Part shown: piece by piece, positions 30,712-42,247 of the stretch
Numbering within the stretch: position 1 is the stretch's first letter
Layout: each line of letters starts with the position of its first letter
Assembly: GCA_013397845.1 (NCBI GenBank)
Contig: VZTG01010142.1
Coordinates: 4,687-68,686 of the forward strand
Direction: 5' to 3'
Origin: Melanocharis versteri
Lineage: Eukaryota; Chordata; Aves; Passeriformes; Melanocharitidae
Length of the DNA stretch: 64,000 nucleotides
Notes under the pieces: generated by a model
What the model saw: only the letters and a program-made list of their open reading frames with translations
The model's database searches: none
What the model was told of the DNA's origin: nothing
Position numbers and translations under genes: made by a program

Positions 30712-32621
30712 CGAAGCACAAGGGCCCCTTCTCCAGCCAAGGTGTGAAGTCCACACCCCCCATCACAGGGATGGATCTTCCCTATTTCCTTTCCCAAAGA
30801 TACAAGATGGCTCCTTTTTTACAACTGGGTACAGTTCATACTCTGAGCACGATGTTTCCTGGCCTGGAATATCCCTGTGGCCGGTTCAGCTGTCCTGGAC
30901 GTGCTCCCTCCTGGCTTCCTGTGCAGCTCCTCTCTGGCAGAGCAAGGATGCTGAAAACTCCCTGATTCAGAGCGAGCCCTGCTCAGCCCCAGCTCAGCCT
31001 CAGAGTGTTGCCAGCACTGTTCCCACAACGACCCCAAAGCCCAGCACTGCAGGGGCTGCCAGCAACAAATGAACCCTATCCCAGCTGGAGCAGGATAGGA
31101 CTGTCTCCAGCAGGACTTCCAGGCAGCATCCCAATCTTGTAATCATCATCCCTGGCTCCAGGTGAGTTAGCTCCGTGTCCTGAGCCCGCATTCCAGCCCG
31201 GTTGGGGCTGACAAGCCTCCCTCACCCCGTCCCTCATCCCCTCACCCTGCCAGCCTCGTCCCTCCACACCTCGGCGTGTTTCCACGGGCACGCTCCCTTC
31301 CCCTGCCGCTGTTGTGCTGTCCCTGGAATCAGCCCAGCAGAGCCCTGGCGGGCTCGGCAGAGTGGGACTGACAGCCCCGAGTGTGCTGAGGGAGCCGGGC
31401 TGTCATCTCCGAGCACTCGGCCCTGCTGACGATGCCCTGGGCTAGAAGACGCTCCTGTCACTCGGAATTAGCGTCAGCCCCGCTCACAGATGCCGGAGAT
31501 ATTCTCAGGAAATGACCCTCAGAGCCCTGCTGGGGCACGAGGAGCTTCTCCAGTGTCTGAATGCAAAAATTACTTTTGGGAAGGACGAGGCACCAATGAG
31601 CTTCACAAGTGTGGGTCTGTCCCACACCTCCCGTGTCCCCAGGATAGGGACTGCAGCTCCTGAAGGGCCACCTGTTCCCCTGTCCCACTGCAGGGATGCA
31701 GATCCTTCTCTGAGGGGTTGGTATAATCCACATTAATGTCTCCAGCCTGCAGGGTCTGCAGGCAGGAATTCAGGCCATTCCCATGGCTTCAGGAATTGTT
31801 GCTGTGTTCATGGGCTGACGCAGTGCTCCTGCACTGACCTTCACACCTGTGGAGATCTGGGGCATGACAGTGTCTGATCCATTCCTGATTTATGGGATCT
31901 CTTGCATTTATATGGCTTCTGATTTTCCCAAAATTCACAGGACCTGTCTGAACTTTGACACCTCTAATTCCTCCCCAGATTCGCTTGAACTTGACCCATG
32001 GGTTCAAACAGACAGAAACCTATGCACAGGCAGCCCCAACCCAGCACCCTCATTTCCTTGGAAAACTGGCTGGAGAACCTGAAAAGAGCCTTCCCAAGTT
32101 CAGAATTCCTATCTCAGCAGAAATTAACATCTGACAATTCATTTCCATGATATAATACTTCATTAAACAGGAATTCTGTGAGATACTAGCTTTCTAAAAA
32201 TACTCCCTGGTTTCAGAAAAGGAATTCTGATCCAGTGTGTATTAGTTTTAGTATTTCCCCATTATTTCATGAACACTCTGCTCCCTCTAGCACAGATAAT
32301 GTGTTATCATGTAAGAGCTAATGTAGTCTGGCTTTTAGGGATTTTTTTCACATCATTAAGTTCCACTGCTGTTCAGCACTGATTGAAATGTCTCCTCTCT
32401 TTCTAGATTAAAATGTCTGCAGCTTGCTGTAATCAAACACTTTCCAGTATAAACAGGATATTTGGATGTGGAAAAGATCGGATTTTCAATCAGTGCAAAG
32501 GAACTGCTGCACTTCTCTAAAGCATTAGACACTTTTTAAAGAGTTTTGTTGGATATTCATTGATAGCAGCATCTGTTGAGGTCTATTACTGACAAACAAT
32601 GAAATACAAAATAATGGAGAA
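30712..32621. other. Unique DNA with one CpG-rich part
   Basis: No gene is recognised. 31170-31500 is CpG-rich (listed separately). 32100-32620 is AT-rich and non-repetitive, with an AGATAA (32294-32299) and TTATC (32304-32308) pair of GATA-type cores in inverted order. Confidence 0.55.
31170..31500. promoter_or_regulatory. CpG-rich stretch, possible small CpG island
   Basis: A hand count gives about 22 CpG dinucleotides in about 330 bp at roughly 60 percent GC, an observed/expected ratio near 0.7, well above the CpG-poor background. CpG islands usually mark promoters, but no transcript start, TATA box or exon can be shown here. It is not part of a CR1 copy. Confidence 0.35.
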
Positions 32622-32827
32622 TTATAGAATCATTAAAGAAAAGCCCTCCAGGGTAATTGAGTCCAACCTGTCACCAACCTCCACCTTGTGCCCAGCCCAA
32701 AGTGCTGAGTGCCACATCCACGCCTTCCTTGGACACCTCCAGGGGTGAGGACTCCCCCACTCCCTGGGCAGTTCCAATGCCTGGTCAGCCTCTCCATGGA
32801 GAAATTCCTCCTGATGTCTAATACAAA
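32622..32827 (-). mobile_element. CR1 LINE 3' fragment (GAGTCCAACC type), minus strand
   Basis: TTATAGAATCATTAAAGAAA, GGGTAATTGAGTCCAACCTG, GTGCCACATCCACGCCTTCC, TTGGACACCTCCAGGGGTGA and ATGGAGAAATTCCTCCTGAT are in reversed order of this CR1 type. It lies head-to-head with the next plus-strand copy, which belongs to the other common type. Confidence 0.85.
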
Positions 32828-32909
32828 CAGGAAAAATGCACAATATAAATGCTAAAAAGTTAAACAATGTCAGAATGAGTTTATAGGAGCAGAAACATTT
32901 CCTATCGAT

Positions 32910-33212
32910 CTGGAGAGGGACTTTTCACAAGGGCAGCTCATGTTAGGATAAGGGGGAATGGCCTTAAGCTGAAGGAGGGCAGGGCTGGATGGGATATTGG
33001 GAAGGAACTGTTCCCTGTGAGGGTGAGGAGCCCCTGGCACAGGGTGCCCAGAGCAGCTGTGGCTGCCCTTGGATCCCTGGCAGTGCCCCAGGCCAGGCTG
33101 GACACTGGGGCTGGGAGCAGCCTGGGACAGTGGAAGGTGTCCCTGCCATGGCAGGGGTGGCACTGGGTGGGCTGTGAGGTTCTTTCCAACCAAACCCTTC
33201 TGGGATTCCACA
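32910..33212 (+). mobile_element. CR1 LINE 3' fragment carrying a CAC insertion, plus strand
   Basis: CTGGAGAGGGACTTTTCACA, GGGGGAATGGCCTTAAGCTG, GATGGGATATTGGGAAGGAA and CCCTGGCACAGGGTGCCCAG are followed by GGCTGGACACTGGGGCTGGG, which has three extra bases (CAC) compared with the usual GGCTGGATGGGGCTGGG, and by GGTGGGCTGTGAGGTTC in place of GGGCTTTAAGGTCC. The copy at 42248 shares both differences, so the two form a subfamily. Confidence 0.92.
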
Positions 33213-34244
33213 AAACACAGCCCTTCACATCCTGACTAAGAGAAAGCATCTTCATCTTTCCCTGCTTCAACAAAGATACCAATTTAATGCAGCAAACAGA
33301 GGAGAAAAATCACCGGCAAATTTTGCAAAAGAAAATCACTGAATCAAGAACAGAACTTTTCAGTACCCCAACAATAAATAAAACTTTAAAACTAGATTAA
33401 ATGGAAAGTTTAGATATTTTCCATGGCTTGTTCTTTTACAGACTTGCACATTTTCCCTGACTTGGAAAGATGAAACTCAAAAGTTGTGAAATAAAAATGC
33501 AAGTTAAAAACTGAAACATCTGGAATAAAGATTTTATTGTTCAGTATCTCAATTTCCAAGCACAGTCACTCCTCCCCTCCAAACACATTTCTAGTGAAAA
33601 GCAGAAGCTGTCCCATAAAAGAGTGAGTTTGCACTGATGAGAAAAGGTTGTCGTTTATCCCTGGGAGCCAAATCAGCATCTTTGCCTGCAGTGCTGCAGG
33701 GCCCTGAGTCGGCGCTTCCTGCTGAGGTTCCCCACCCCTTTGAGCAGTTTGTGTGCAGCTGTGCTGAGCTCAGAGCTCCCACATCCGACCGGCCTGGGGT
33801 GAAGCTCTCCTGGAATCGCTGAGGAGGCTGAAGAGCGACACCCGCTCTGCCTGTGGAGCTGGGAAGGGTCTGTTCCAGAGCCTCTCCCGGCGAGGAGCTC
33901 ATTATTCATGAGGAATATGGACCAGCCAGGAGCACGATTTGCATCTCCAAAGCGGATGCAAATTCTCCATCGTGGCTCTGCCAATGGTGCACCTGCTGTG
34001 TCCCGAATTGGAGCAAGAGGGGGATGGATTTTAGGAGGCTCTTCATGAAGTGAGTAGGAGCTGAACTCTGGCAGGGGCATGTTCAAGGTGGTCCAGGGTG
34101 TTTAACCAAAATCTGCTTCTTGTGGAATGTGTGGTTATGGAGCAAAACCCCTGTCCATGGTGAGGGATCAGAGGAGCTGCTCCCTGATCCCAGAAGAAGG
34201 CGAGGAGTTACGGATCTTCTCTGCTGAATTTGTGGAATATTCGG
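33213..34244. other. Unique DNA with a regulatory-looking element
   Basis: The first 400 bp are AT-rich. 33690-34030 has more CpG than the background and contains the inverted octamer pair at 33937-33963. No coding feature is recognised. Confidence 0.55.
33937..33963. promoter_or_regulatory. Inverted pair of perfect octamer (POU/OCT) sites
   Basis: ATTTGCAT (33937-33944) and ATGCAAAT (33956-33963) are perfect octamer motifs in opposite orientation, 11 bp apart. Octamers bind POU-domain factors such as OCT1, OCT2 and BRN proteins. Just upstream lies CATTATTCATGAGGAATATG (33900-33919), which adds homeobox-like and TEAD-like cores. Two perfect facing octamers this close are unlikely by chance and suggest a regulatory element. 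No function is shown. Confidence 0.45.
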
Positions 34245-34394
34245 TTGAATTCCTGGCAGTGTCCCAGGCCAGGTTGGATGGGGCCTGGAGCACCCCGGGA
34301 CAGTGGGAGGTGTCCCTGCCCATGGCAGGGGGTGGCACTGGATGATCCTTAAGGTCCCTTCCAGCCCAAACCATTCCATGATTCCATGAATTCA
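34245..34394 (+). mobile_element. CR1 LINE 3' fragment, plus strand
   Basis: TCCTGGCAGTGTCCCAGGCC, AGGTTGGATGGGGCCTGGAG, GGAGGTGTCCCTGCCCATGG, GGTGGCACTGGATGATCCTT and AAGGTCCCTTCCAGCCCAAA, then the tail CCATTCCATGATTCCATGAA. It is short but well preserved. Confidence 0.93.
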
Positions 34395-36559
34395 TCAATG
34401 CCCAGACTGACATCATTCAACACATCAGCCTAGAGGCAAAGGTGCAGAGAGACCATGGCCGAAAATGCTCACATAGGTGAGAGATTAATTAATTCAGAGC
34501 TGGAAAATATAAAATAAAAAGTATCTGCTCAGTCTAAAGCTCAGACTCTGACAGTTTGGTTTACTCCCAGCATTGGGGTATAATAACACGGTTTGTGTGG
34601 ACATGTTTATCTACATAAAATGGACATTCCAGGCTTGTCTGATTTAAGTGTCACATTCTGGATGAGTCCGGCAATGGTTTGTCTTCTCTTCCTGAAATTA
34701 TTGCTTCTGGGAGTCTCTTCAAAAGCCAGGTGCCCCAAATTTCACAAATTGGACATTTTCTCCTCACTGGCCTGAAGTCCCAAAATGCACTGAGTGCACG
34801 ATAAACTCCAAAAGGGATTTCCAGAAACGGCTCATGGAAAACACAGTTTTAGTGCAGAACCAGCCAATCTCAGCAGGAGAGAAATAACAATTCTAGCTCT
34901 CGTAGGTAACAGCTGGCAGGGAAACACAGTCCAAGGTCTGTCAAAACGAGTCAGACTTCAGGGCAAAAAGGATTGAACACGAGATCTGCTTTTCTGCATA
35001 ATCCAAGTCATTGGTTGTGTCTGAGTTACGGTGTATCTCAACTGGAGAATATCTTTCTGGGAGAAAGAAAATTGGTTTTTTTTTTACTTAAATATTGCTG
35101 GAGCTTGAGAATCCAACAGTGCCTATTGTGAATTGTTCCAGAGCTGGGTTAACCTCTGTTAAACATTTATGTTTTACTTGCAATCTGAATTTGTCTGGTT
35201 TAAGTTCCTCGTGCTTGGTCTCCTCACACTGCTGGCAGGCTGAGGACTCCAGCAAATAAAAAATCTGGAGTCTCCAAGTGTTCCAGCCCTGGCTGCTCTT
35301 CCTCCTCAGAATTGGATGGGTCCAATTCCCAAGGCTTTTAACAACTCATTTTGCAAGAGGTGTTTTGTTTGGGGGTTTGTCTGGGGATTTCTAGGGGAAG
35401 AGAAGGTGCTGCCAATCCATCAATACTCACAGCTTAATTTCTCCTTTTCGTACTGGTCTGCTTCAGTGCAAATATTTAGTGTTAATAATTTAGATGGGCT
35501 GCATTTCATATTCAACTGTATTTCATGTAGAAAAAAAAAATTCAAACACTGATGTCAAAAAGGCGCAATCAAGCCTGGCCAGTAAAAAACACCCACATTT
35601 TAACAATTTCAACCTCCCTTCGGCATCTTTTTTTTTGTGTTGTGCAGGAAGTTAATTAGACTCCTACACTAATGAACTATTTGGTTAGACTGAACCCATA
35701 TTTGTTTCAAGGAACTCACTTCATTAAAGTGAAAGTCAGCACACCAAAACCTTTTCAGTCATTTTAAACTCTTTGAAATCCACATATAAAATCTATCAGA
35801 GAAGCGTTTTATGTTAGGGACAAGATTTTTTCTTTTCATACAAGCTTTTGACTCTTATCTTCAAATTATATTGTGAAGTCAGAAATTTTAATTTAAGTAA
35901 ATAAAATTTAAATAAATTCCCCAAAACAACCCTGAAAATTAAAACAAACAAACCAAACCAAACCAAACCAACAAAAAAAGTGGAAGAAGATAAGAGGAGA
36001 GAAATCATGGAGGAAGATGAGACATTCACTTTGAAACAAAATCCAGTTATAGTCCATAAAATATTCCCGTATTGCCAATCAGCTGCTCTGTGAACAATCA
36101 GCTGTGATTAAGGGTCTGCGCTCAGTGATCTGCAGGAGGTTCCTGTAAAACTCTGCTTCCGCAGAAGCTCCAGCCCTGAATCTCCAAAGGAGGCTTGAAA
36201 AACGCATCTTCCTGAATGTCTCCAGCCTCCTCCTGATCCAAGCCGAGCCTAATTGCCTGATTATTGATTATCCCTTTGGAGTGCAGTCATCACGACATCG
36301 GCTGGATGTGCCATCTGCCTGTCTCGTTAACAACCCGTCTATTTCCCCACAAGCTGTCTCTCCCGAGGAAAACACAGATGGCTCCCTCCCGAGCAGTCCT
36401 GGGAAGGGCTGCAAACACAGATGGCTTTGGAGGGAGCACAATGGGGTGACAACTCTGCTTTTCCTCTCTTCTGGAACCTGGTGATCGCCTGCCTCGGATC
36501 AGCCAGGCTTTGTCCTCCCCTTGTGGTTCTGGGATGTTCATGGACATCTCCAAACTTAG
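34395..36559. other. Unique AT-rich DNA, no gene seen
   Basis: This is 2.2 kb with several T and A runs (T near 35082-35092 and 35628-35637) and an A-rich (CCAAA)n stretch at 35938-35979. No CR1 and no recognisable coding sequence. Confidence 0.6.
35938..35979. repeat. Simple repeat (CAAAC)n with A-rich flanks
   Basis: About 40 bp of ACAAAC and CCAAA units, ending in a run of A. It is probably length-variable. Confidence 0.88.
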
Positions 36560-36772
36560 CATCATGGAATCCTGGAATGGTTTGGGTGGGAAGGGACCTC
36601 ACAGCCCATCCAGTGCCACTCCCTGCCATGGGCAGGGACACCTCCCACTGTCCCAGGCTGCCCCCAGCCCTGTCCAGCCTGGCCTTGGACACTGCCAGGG
36701 ATCCAGGGGCAGCCACAGCTGCTCTGGGCACCCTGTGCCAGGGCCTGCCCCCCCTCACAGGGGAGGATTCCA
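36560..36772 (-). mobile_element. CR1 LINE 3' fragment, minus strand
   Basis: ATCATGGAATCCTGGAATGG, TTTGGGTGGGAAGGGACCTC, CATGGGCAGGGACACCTCCC, GGATCCAGGGGCAGCCACAG and CCTGTGCCAGGGCCTGCCCC are in reversed CR1 order with an intact 3' tail on the left. Confidence 0.92.
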
Positions 36773-36981
36773 GGCCTGGTCACCAAGAATTTGGAATTGG
36801 GGTTTCAGCTGGAATTCTCTTAGATCACATTTAAATATCCAGAGATCTCTTTGGAGCCTGGAGCTGACTTGGAAGGACCAGGCAGAATCCAGGCTTGGCA
36901 CCTATTGCAGACCCATGAAGGGGAATTACTTTTGTTATCCTGATTATACCCAGAACAGCACTGATTTCCCTGGGATCATGG
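36773..36981. other. Short unique stretch between two CR1 copies
   Basis: This is about 210 bp with no recognised features. Confidence 0.6.
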
Positions 36982-37120
36982 GCACAGAATCATGGAATAT
37001 CCTGAGATGGAATGGGCTCAAAAGAATCACCAAGTCCTGCACAAGACTCCCCCAGCAATTCCACTCTGTGCCTGAGAGCGTTGTCCAAACACTCCCCGGA
37101 CTCAGGGCTTTGGCCTGTGT
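36982..37120 (-). mobile_element. CR1 LINE 3' fragment (AATATCCTG type), minus strand
   Basis: ACAGAATCATGGAATATCCT, GAATCACCAAGTCCTGCACA, TGTGCCTGAGAGCGTTGTCC and AAACACTCCCCGGACTCAGG match the reversed 3' end of the same older CR1 type as 1682-1940. It is truncated after about 140 bp. Confidence 0.8.
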
Positions 37121-40100
37121 TCCCAGTTTGTCAAAAACTATTTCAGTAGTAACCAAGACGTCCAAAATAGAAACCCCAGATGTCCAAAATAGCTCTGTAA
37201 AATACCCTCGAGAACTGACCCAGGTATTCCCAGCTCCAGGAAGAGAAATTCCACCCCCAGAGCTTTTGCTGCTGCTCCTCAGGTGATGTGCCTGGCACAT
37301 GGAGACAGGTCTTCAAAGGAATTAGAGAGGAGCAATGGGCTGATGATGAGCAACTAGTAATTAGCAGAGTAATTGGAGCAGGCAGAGTGAGGAAAGAACA
37401 TGCTGGCTCTGCTCCATCTGACCCTGAACCATGAGGATCCTACAGCACAGTTAAGGTAAAGTGGGAAGGGAAAGCAGAGTGGTCCATGTGCAAAGCAGAA
37501 GGAGATGGGAACATTCCCAACACCACCAGAGCAGAGCTGTGCTTGCTGCTTTGGGCCATCTCCAGCCTCCTCAGGTGCTATTTTGGAAGAGGTGAGAGAG
37601 ATTTAAAGCTTCACCTAAAACATTTCTGCTCCTCTTAGTGAAGAGTTATCTCGTGCCTCCATTTTCAGTCTAAGCCCACTGCAAAGCTCACTGAGGAGAG
37701 ATCTGTCCAAGATACTGTTCTCTCCACTCTGTGCTCCCTGCAGCTTTGCCCTTTTCCAAGAAGAAAGACTTTTGAAGGATTAGTTCCACCACTGTCTTAC
37801 TGTTCAGAGCTTGGTGGTTCTGAAATGGTTGTGAGAGAGGGATTAAACTGCCCTGGGCCTCAGCACTGCACAGGGAGATTCCAGAACCCTCAGCCCTGCA
37901 TGATGTGCAGGAGCAGGGAAGAGATGCCAACATGAGGATCTGGGGTTTATCCAAAGGTCAGATAAATCCTGGTAGATGTAACAGCTCTGAAATGGGAGCT
38001 GCAGGAAGGGTACCGTGTGAAAGCAGAACCGGTGGTCATCTGGTCAACTGGCAGGGCCTGTTGTGCTCACCCTGCAGAGTGTGCAGGCCTGTGCATGAGG
38101 AATTTTCTATAACCACAGCAGGACTTTGGGTAGAAAGATTTCCTAAAATTGAGAATCATGGTTATAATGGAGTTATTTCCAAAGTGGGCACCAAACCCAT
38201 GTCCAAGATGGTGCTGTTTCCACGGAACTCCTAAAGGTTCCCAGTTGAACATCAGGTTATTCCCTTCCCAGATAAAACTTCCACCCTGAGTGCATTATTC
38301 ACTCAGTTGATTAAAGCCATACCACTAAATTTAAGTTTGTTTTTCCCATATGTGCAAATTTAAAGAAAAAAGGCACCCTTGGATGCACTTTAGGGAGATC
38401 TGTCTGGTTCTTACTCTACCAGTAGCGAGAGGAATGTGGGGTTCACGACCATAATTTATTGCAGTTGCCACCCCAGGAGAGCTTAGAGCCCTTCTCTGAA
38501 CATGGGTGGTTTGGATCCCATGCTGGAAACAGCTGGATCTCTCCACTGGCCATGGGAGAAGAGGGAGATCAGGATTTCAGCACTTTGTAACTCATTTCCC
38601 AGAGGCTTCAAGTACTTGGAATCCCAAATGATTTATCAAAGCTCAGGCACACACTACAAATAAATCACCAGAAGTATCAGTGCTTCAGTCTCCAGACACT
38701 GCTCTCCTTTCAAAAACCCTTCCCACTCCTCAGTTATCCAGCTTGCCCAGCTGGTATTTTCCTCTGGTACTTGTGTTTGTAGAGGAAAATTAAGTTGTCA
38801 GACTTCAAATGTTCTTTCATCGTCTGAGCGGATTTGCCAGAGCAGCTGTGCTGTTTGGAGGCCTCTCCTAAGGCTTTAACATAATTGCCTCTTGGAATGA
38901 CAATTCCCTGAGCCCCACAGTGGCTCTCCCGAGGGACTGCCCAGGTATGGACAGGAATTAGGGAAGCACAATCCCCTGACGGTGCAAACGATACCTGGGG
39001 ACAGATTTGCCCCAGGAAAGCTCCGCACCAGGACTGGTCCCTCAGTCCCCCCTCCACACACTGAATACTCTCCAATAATCCAGCCATCCCTGCCAGCTCC
39101 AAGCCCTTGGAACAGCCAGGGACCATGACTGTGACACAGCCCGAGCTCAAACTGCTCCTGAGGCACCTCCTGCGGCTGCTGGCCTTCAAAACTGTCTCTA
39201 CTGCTCTTGCTATGGAATGATGCACTCTGGATTAGCCTTAAACCCAGCCTATTGAGCCACTGAGCCTTCAGAAGGACGTGTGGAGTAATTGCTGCCCTCT
39301 TAAATCACTGCTGAGCACTTTAAATATGCAGGAGATCAGCTCAGCCTTTGAGCCGCTTGCTTGAGACAATGGGGTGGAAAATGTCCATGAGACAATTTGC
39401 CTGTCAAACACCACGGTTCCTCAGGCAAGAGAATCCAAGGACCCCAGAGCCTGGGAGAGACAGAGGGAGAACATGGCCCCAGAGCTTCTCGGAGCTTCTC
39501 CAGCTGTGAGGCTCAAGCAGCTCCAGGTGGGAGGGAGCCTGCTTTCCTGCAGAGCCCTGTGTATCCAGGGCACAGCTCCAGGGCAGGCTGCAGTGGGGTA
39601 CCCAGGCAGGCTCCGTCCCATTTGTTTACTGGAATTTTGTACCAGTTATGGGGTGTAATGGTTTTTCTGGGGTTTTCCAGGTGTTCACGTTCTGTCTGGA
39701 ACTGCAAATTCACAGAGCTCCTGCCCAGAGCCTGCTCCTGCTCTCTCCAGCCAGCCTGCTCCCAATCCTGAAAGGTTTTGCCTTAAAGCTGATCCACATT
39801 CTGCAACACCAAGTGTCCAGCAGGACTGCCCAGCTCACTGGGAACAGAGAAACCAGCACACTGAAACATCCAAACACCTCTGATCTGAACCTATCTCAGG
39901 TGCCTTATGGTGTCCTGGCCACTACACCAGACTGATAAATTAAGGATATTAGAAAGTAGGCCTGGCCAGAATTCATTACAATTGTCATTAGCTCTGCAGG
40001 AGAGCTGAAGGGAAAGACACAAAGCCAAAGTGGGCTTCAAACACCAACACCTCGTTCCCACTCGGCCCCTCCATCTGCTCCAAGCCGGTGCCTCCTCCGC

Positions 40101-40547
40101 AGAGCTGCAGATTTGCTGCTGCTCAGAGGCCTTGGATACTCCCTGCAGGATCCCAGCTTTTAAACAGACCAAGCCCTTGCAGTGAGTATTGGGAACTGTC
40201 TCTTGTCAAGCTGGAGGGAAACGAGAATCACATTTTTCAGGAAAGGTTATGCGGTGGCAGGGAGGTGCTACTGAGCAACAGCAGATGTCCACATGGTGAT
40301 GCCAATTAGCTGAAAAAGCCTCGTGTAAGGATGACAGGAACACCTCCCAGGAGCCAGGCAAGGCTGAGGGTCCCCTTCTGCTCACAGTGGTTTTACAGCG
40401 GCTGAAAAAGCATTTTTAGCCTTTGAGAGGCGTTTTACAACTCCAAGACCAGACTCAGCCTGGAGATGCACTTTCACTCAGCAACAAGAGGGTTCACAAA
40501 GGGTTCGTAAACTGCCCAGGAGGAGAAACACCAGCACACAGGGAGGG
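37121..40547. other. Unique DNA, 3.4 kb, no gene seen
   Basis: No CR1 is recognised here. A 14-base motif (GTCCAAAATAGNNC-like) is repeated at about 37161 and 37183. Several frames of 90-163 codons occur, none with a known domain or good exon context. Confidence 0.6.
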
Positions 40548-40665
40548 TCGGCTTGGAGAGCTCCAGGAGACCTTAGAGCCCCTGCCAGTGCCTAAATGGG
40601 CTCCAAGAGAGCTGAAGAGGGACTTCTTTGGAGAAGGGGTGGAGGGACAGGACAAGGGGGAGTTG
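40548..40665 (+). mobile_element. CR1 LINE internal fragment without 3' end, plus strand
   Basis: GGAGACCTTAGAGCCCCTGC, CAGTGCCTAAATGGGCTCCA, AGAGAGCTGAAGAGGGACTT and GGAGGGACAGGACAAGGGGG match the CR1 segment that lies just upstream of the usual 3' fragments. The continuation (GAATGGCCTTAA onward and the tail) is missing, so the 3' part was deleted after insertion. Confidence 0.8.
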
Positions 40666-42247
40666 CAGTGTGAAGAAAGTCTCTTCTCGGGCTCCTCGAA
40701 GAGAACAGACTGGAGTTTGTCACTGCCTCCTGCAGCTGGGATGGGAAGGACTGAAGCTGGTGGCAGGAGTTCTGAATTCCCAGGCAGCACAAAGGAGACC
40801 TTTCCAAGAGCCTGAAAGCAGTGCTGGCCACTCGTGGGCTTGCTGCCTCCAGGTGTTTGCCAAGACTGAGGTCAGCCAGAAGCCAAACAGAGCCTTGGCC
40901 CTTTCCATTCAGTCTGACGTGGGTGCAGCTCCACAGCCTGGAAAAGCCACGTTTTGGGGCACACACAGGTGCCCTCCAACATGAATGTGCTGCTTTGGGC
41001 TGACACCACTTCTGGGGTAGATTTGTAGAGGGGGAAATCCAAACTCTTCTGCCTTGTGCTGCTCCAGCAGCTGCAGAGGAAACCAGAGGCCAAATTCTCC
41101 ACGTCCTGGAGCACGCTGGGCTCAAGGGGGATAATCCACTCCTGGGGATCAGCTGTGAGGCTGCGAGACCAGAAGAGCCTTGGGAAGCAGGGAATGGCTG
41201 AGGAACAGGCTGGAATGGCAGAGATCCTCTCTGGCACGACCGCCCCACCAGGCCTGGTGTGTGGCACTTGCCATCTTCAATATAAAGTGTCCCCAAGAGC
41301 CATGAGCTGGGCTGGCTGCAGTGGGGTATTGGCAGAAGAGCCCCACCCCTGCTGGGAGCTCTGCTGGCATCAGCAGGTTGGGGTTTTAATTGTTTTAACA
41401 TTCCTCAGCTAATGGAAATAAAGACTCAACAATGCACTTTTTGAAGTTTCTGGTCTGTGTGATGTGCTAACAAAAAAAGAAAATAAGGGATAACACAAGA
41501 TCAAGAGCCCAGGTGTTTTGTTTTACTTTAGTGAGAAGGGAAGAGGGGAGGCAGCTTGGGAATGCAATTAAATCCAGCAGCAAAAAGCTGAAAATCAGCA
41601 TGTGTGAAAAGAATGGGAAACAGTGAGTGTGGGTCTGTATTTATGTAAAATTTCCTTCTTCTTTTGCAGCATTTGCATAAAGCCCAAGGCATGGAGGTAA
41701 TAGATCTGTCTGTAGCAATCTGGAGCCCTGAGTGCCAGAAGTTTCCAGCAAATATGTGATGTAAAGGAAGCTTTTGAAAGAGGCATGCCCCAAAGCCCCG
41801 GAAATCGGAGCAATGAAATCTTTGCCATGCACAATAACACATCTGCACAAGCCAGGGGAGCGTGGCCTGCAGTCACTCTGTGGGTGTGACTGACTCCCTC
41901 CTCCCCTCACCAAAGGGTGACCCCTGCACAGCCCCATCTCCAGGGAGGTCAGAAATTCCCGGAGCAAACAGCACAAGCTCAGATGCAGGAGCAGGTATTT
42001 GCTGTAATCCTGGATCATTTCTTTTGCTGGTCGAGGGCACAGCCCCAGGGTCACTGGTACATTCTTAGCAATGGTTATTGTGAGAATTTTCTGATGTGCA
42101 GTTTTGTGTTAAAAGCTTTTCTGAGGCAACTGCACAATGGAAAAGATTCTCTTGTCTGGTTCAGGCAATGTCTCAGATTGGCTGGTCAAAAAAAATTGTA
42201 TAGGATACATTTTGTAAACAGGAATTTATGAGAGAAACAGGAAATCA
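40666..42247. other. Unique DNA, GC-rich first half, no gene seen
   Basis: 40600-41400 is GC-rich, which leaves a 269-codon frame open on the minus strand (40592-41401) and frames of 118-130 codons on the plus strand over the same bases. The 269-residue translation is rich in S, P, L and A, shows no recognisable domain and overlaps the CR1 fragment, so I do not call a gene. Confidence 0.6.

Noticed and set aside
40592..41401. 269-codon minus-strand frame, the longest frame away from the tandem arrays and the inverted CR1 pair
   Set aside because: The region is GC-rich and also open in several plus-strand frames, the product is a low-information S/P/L/A-rich sequence without a domain, and one end overlaps a CR1 fragment.
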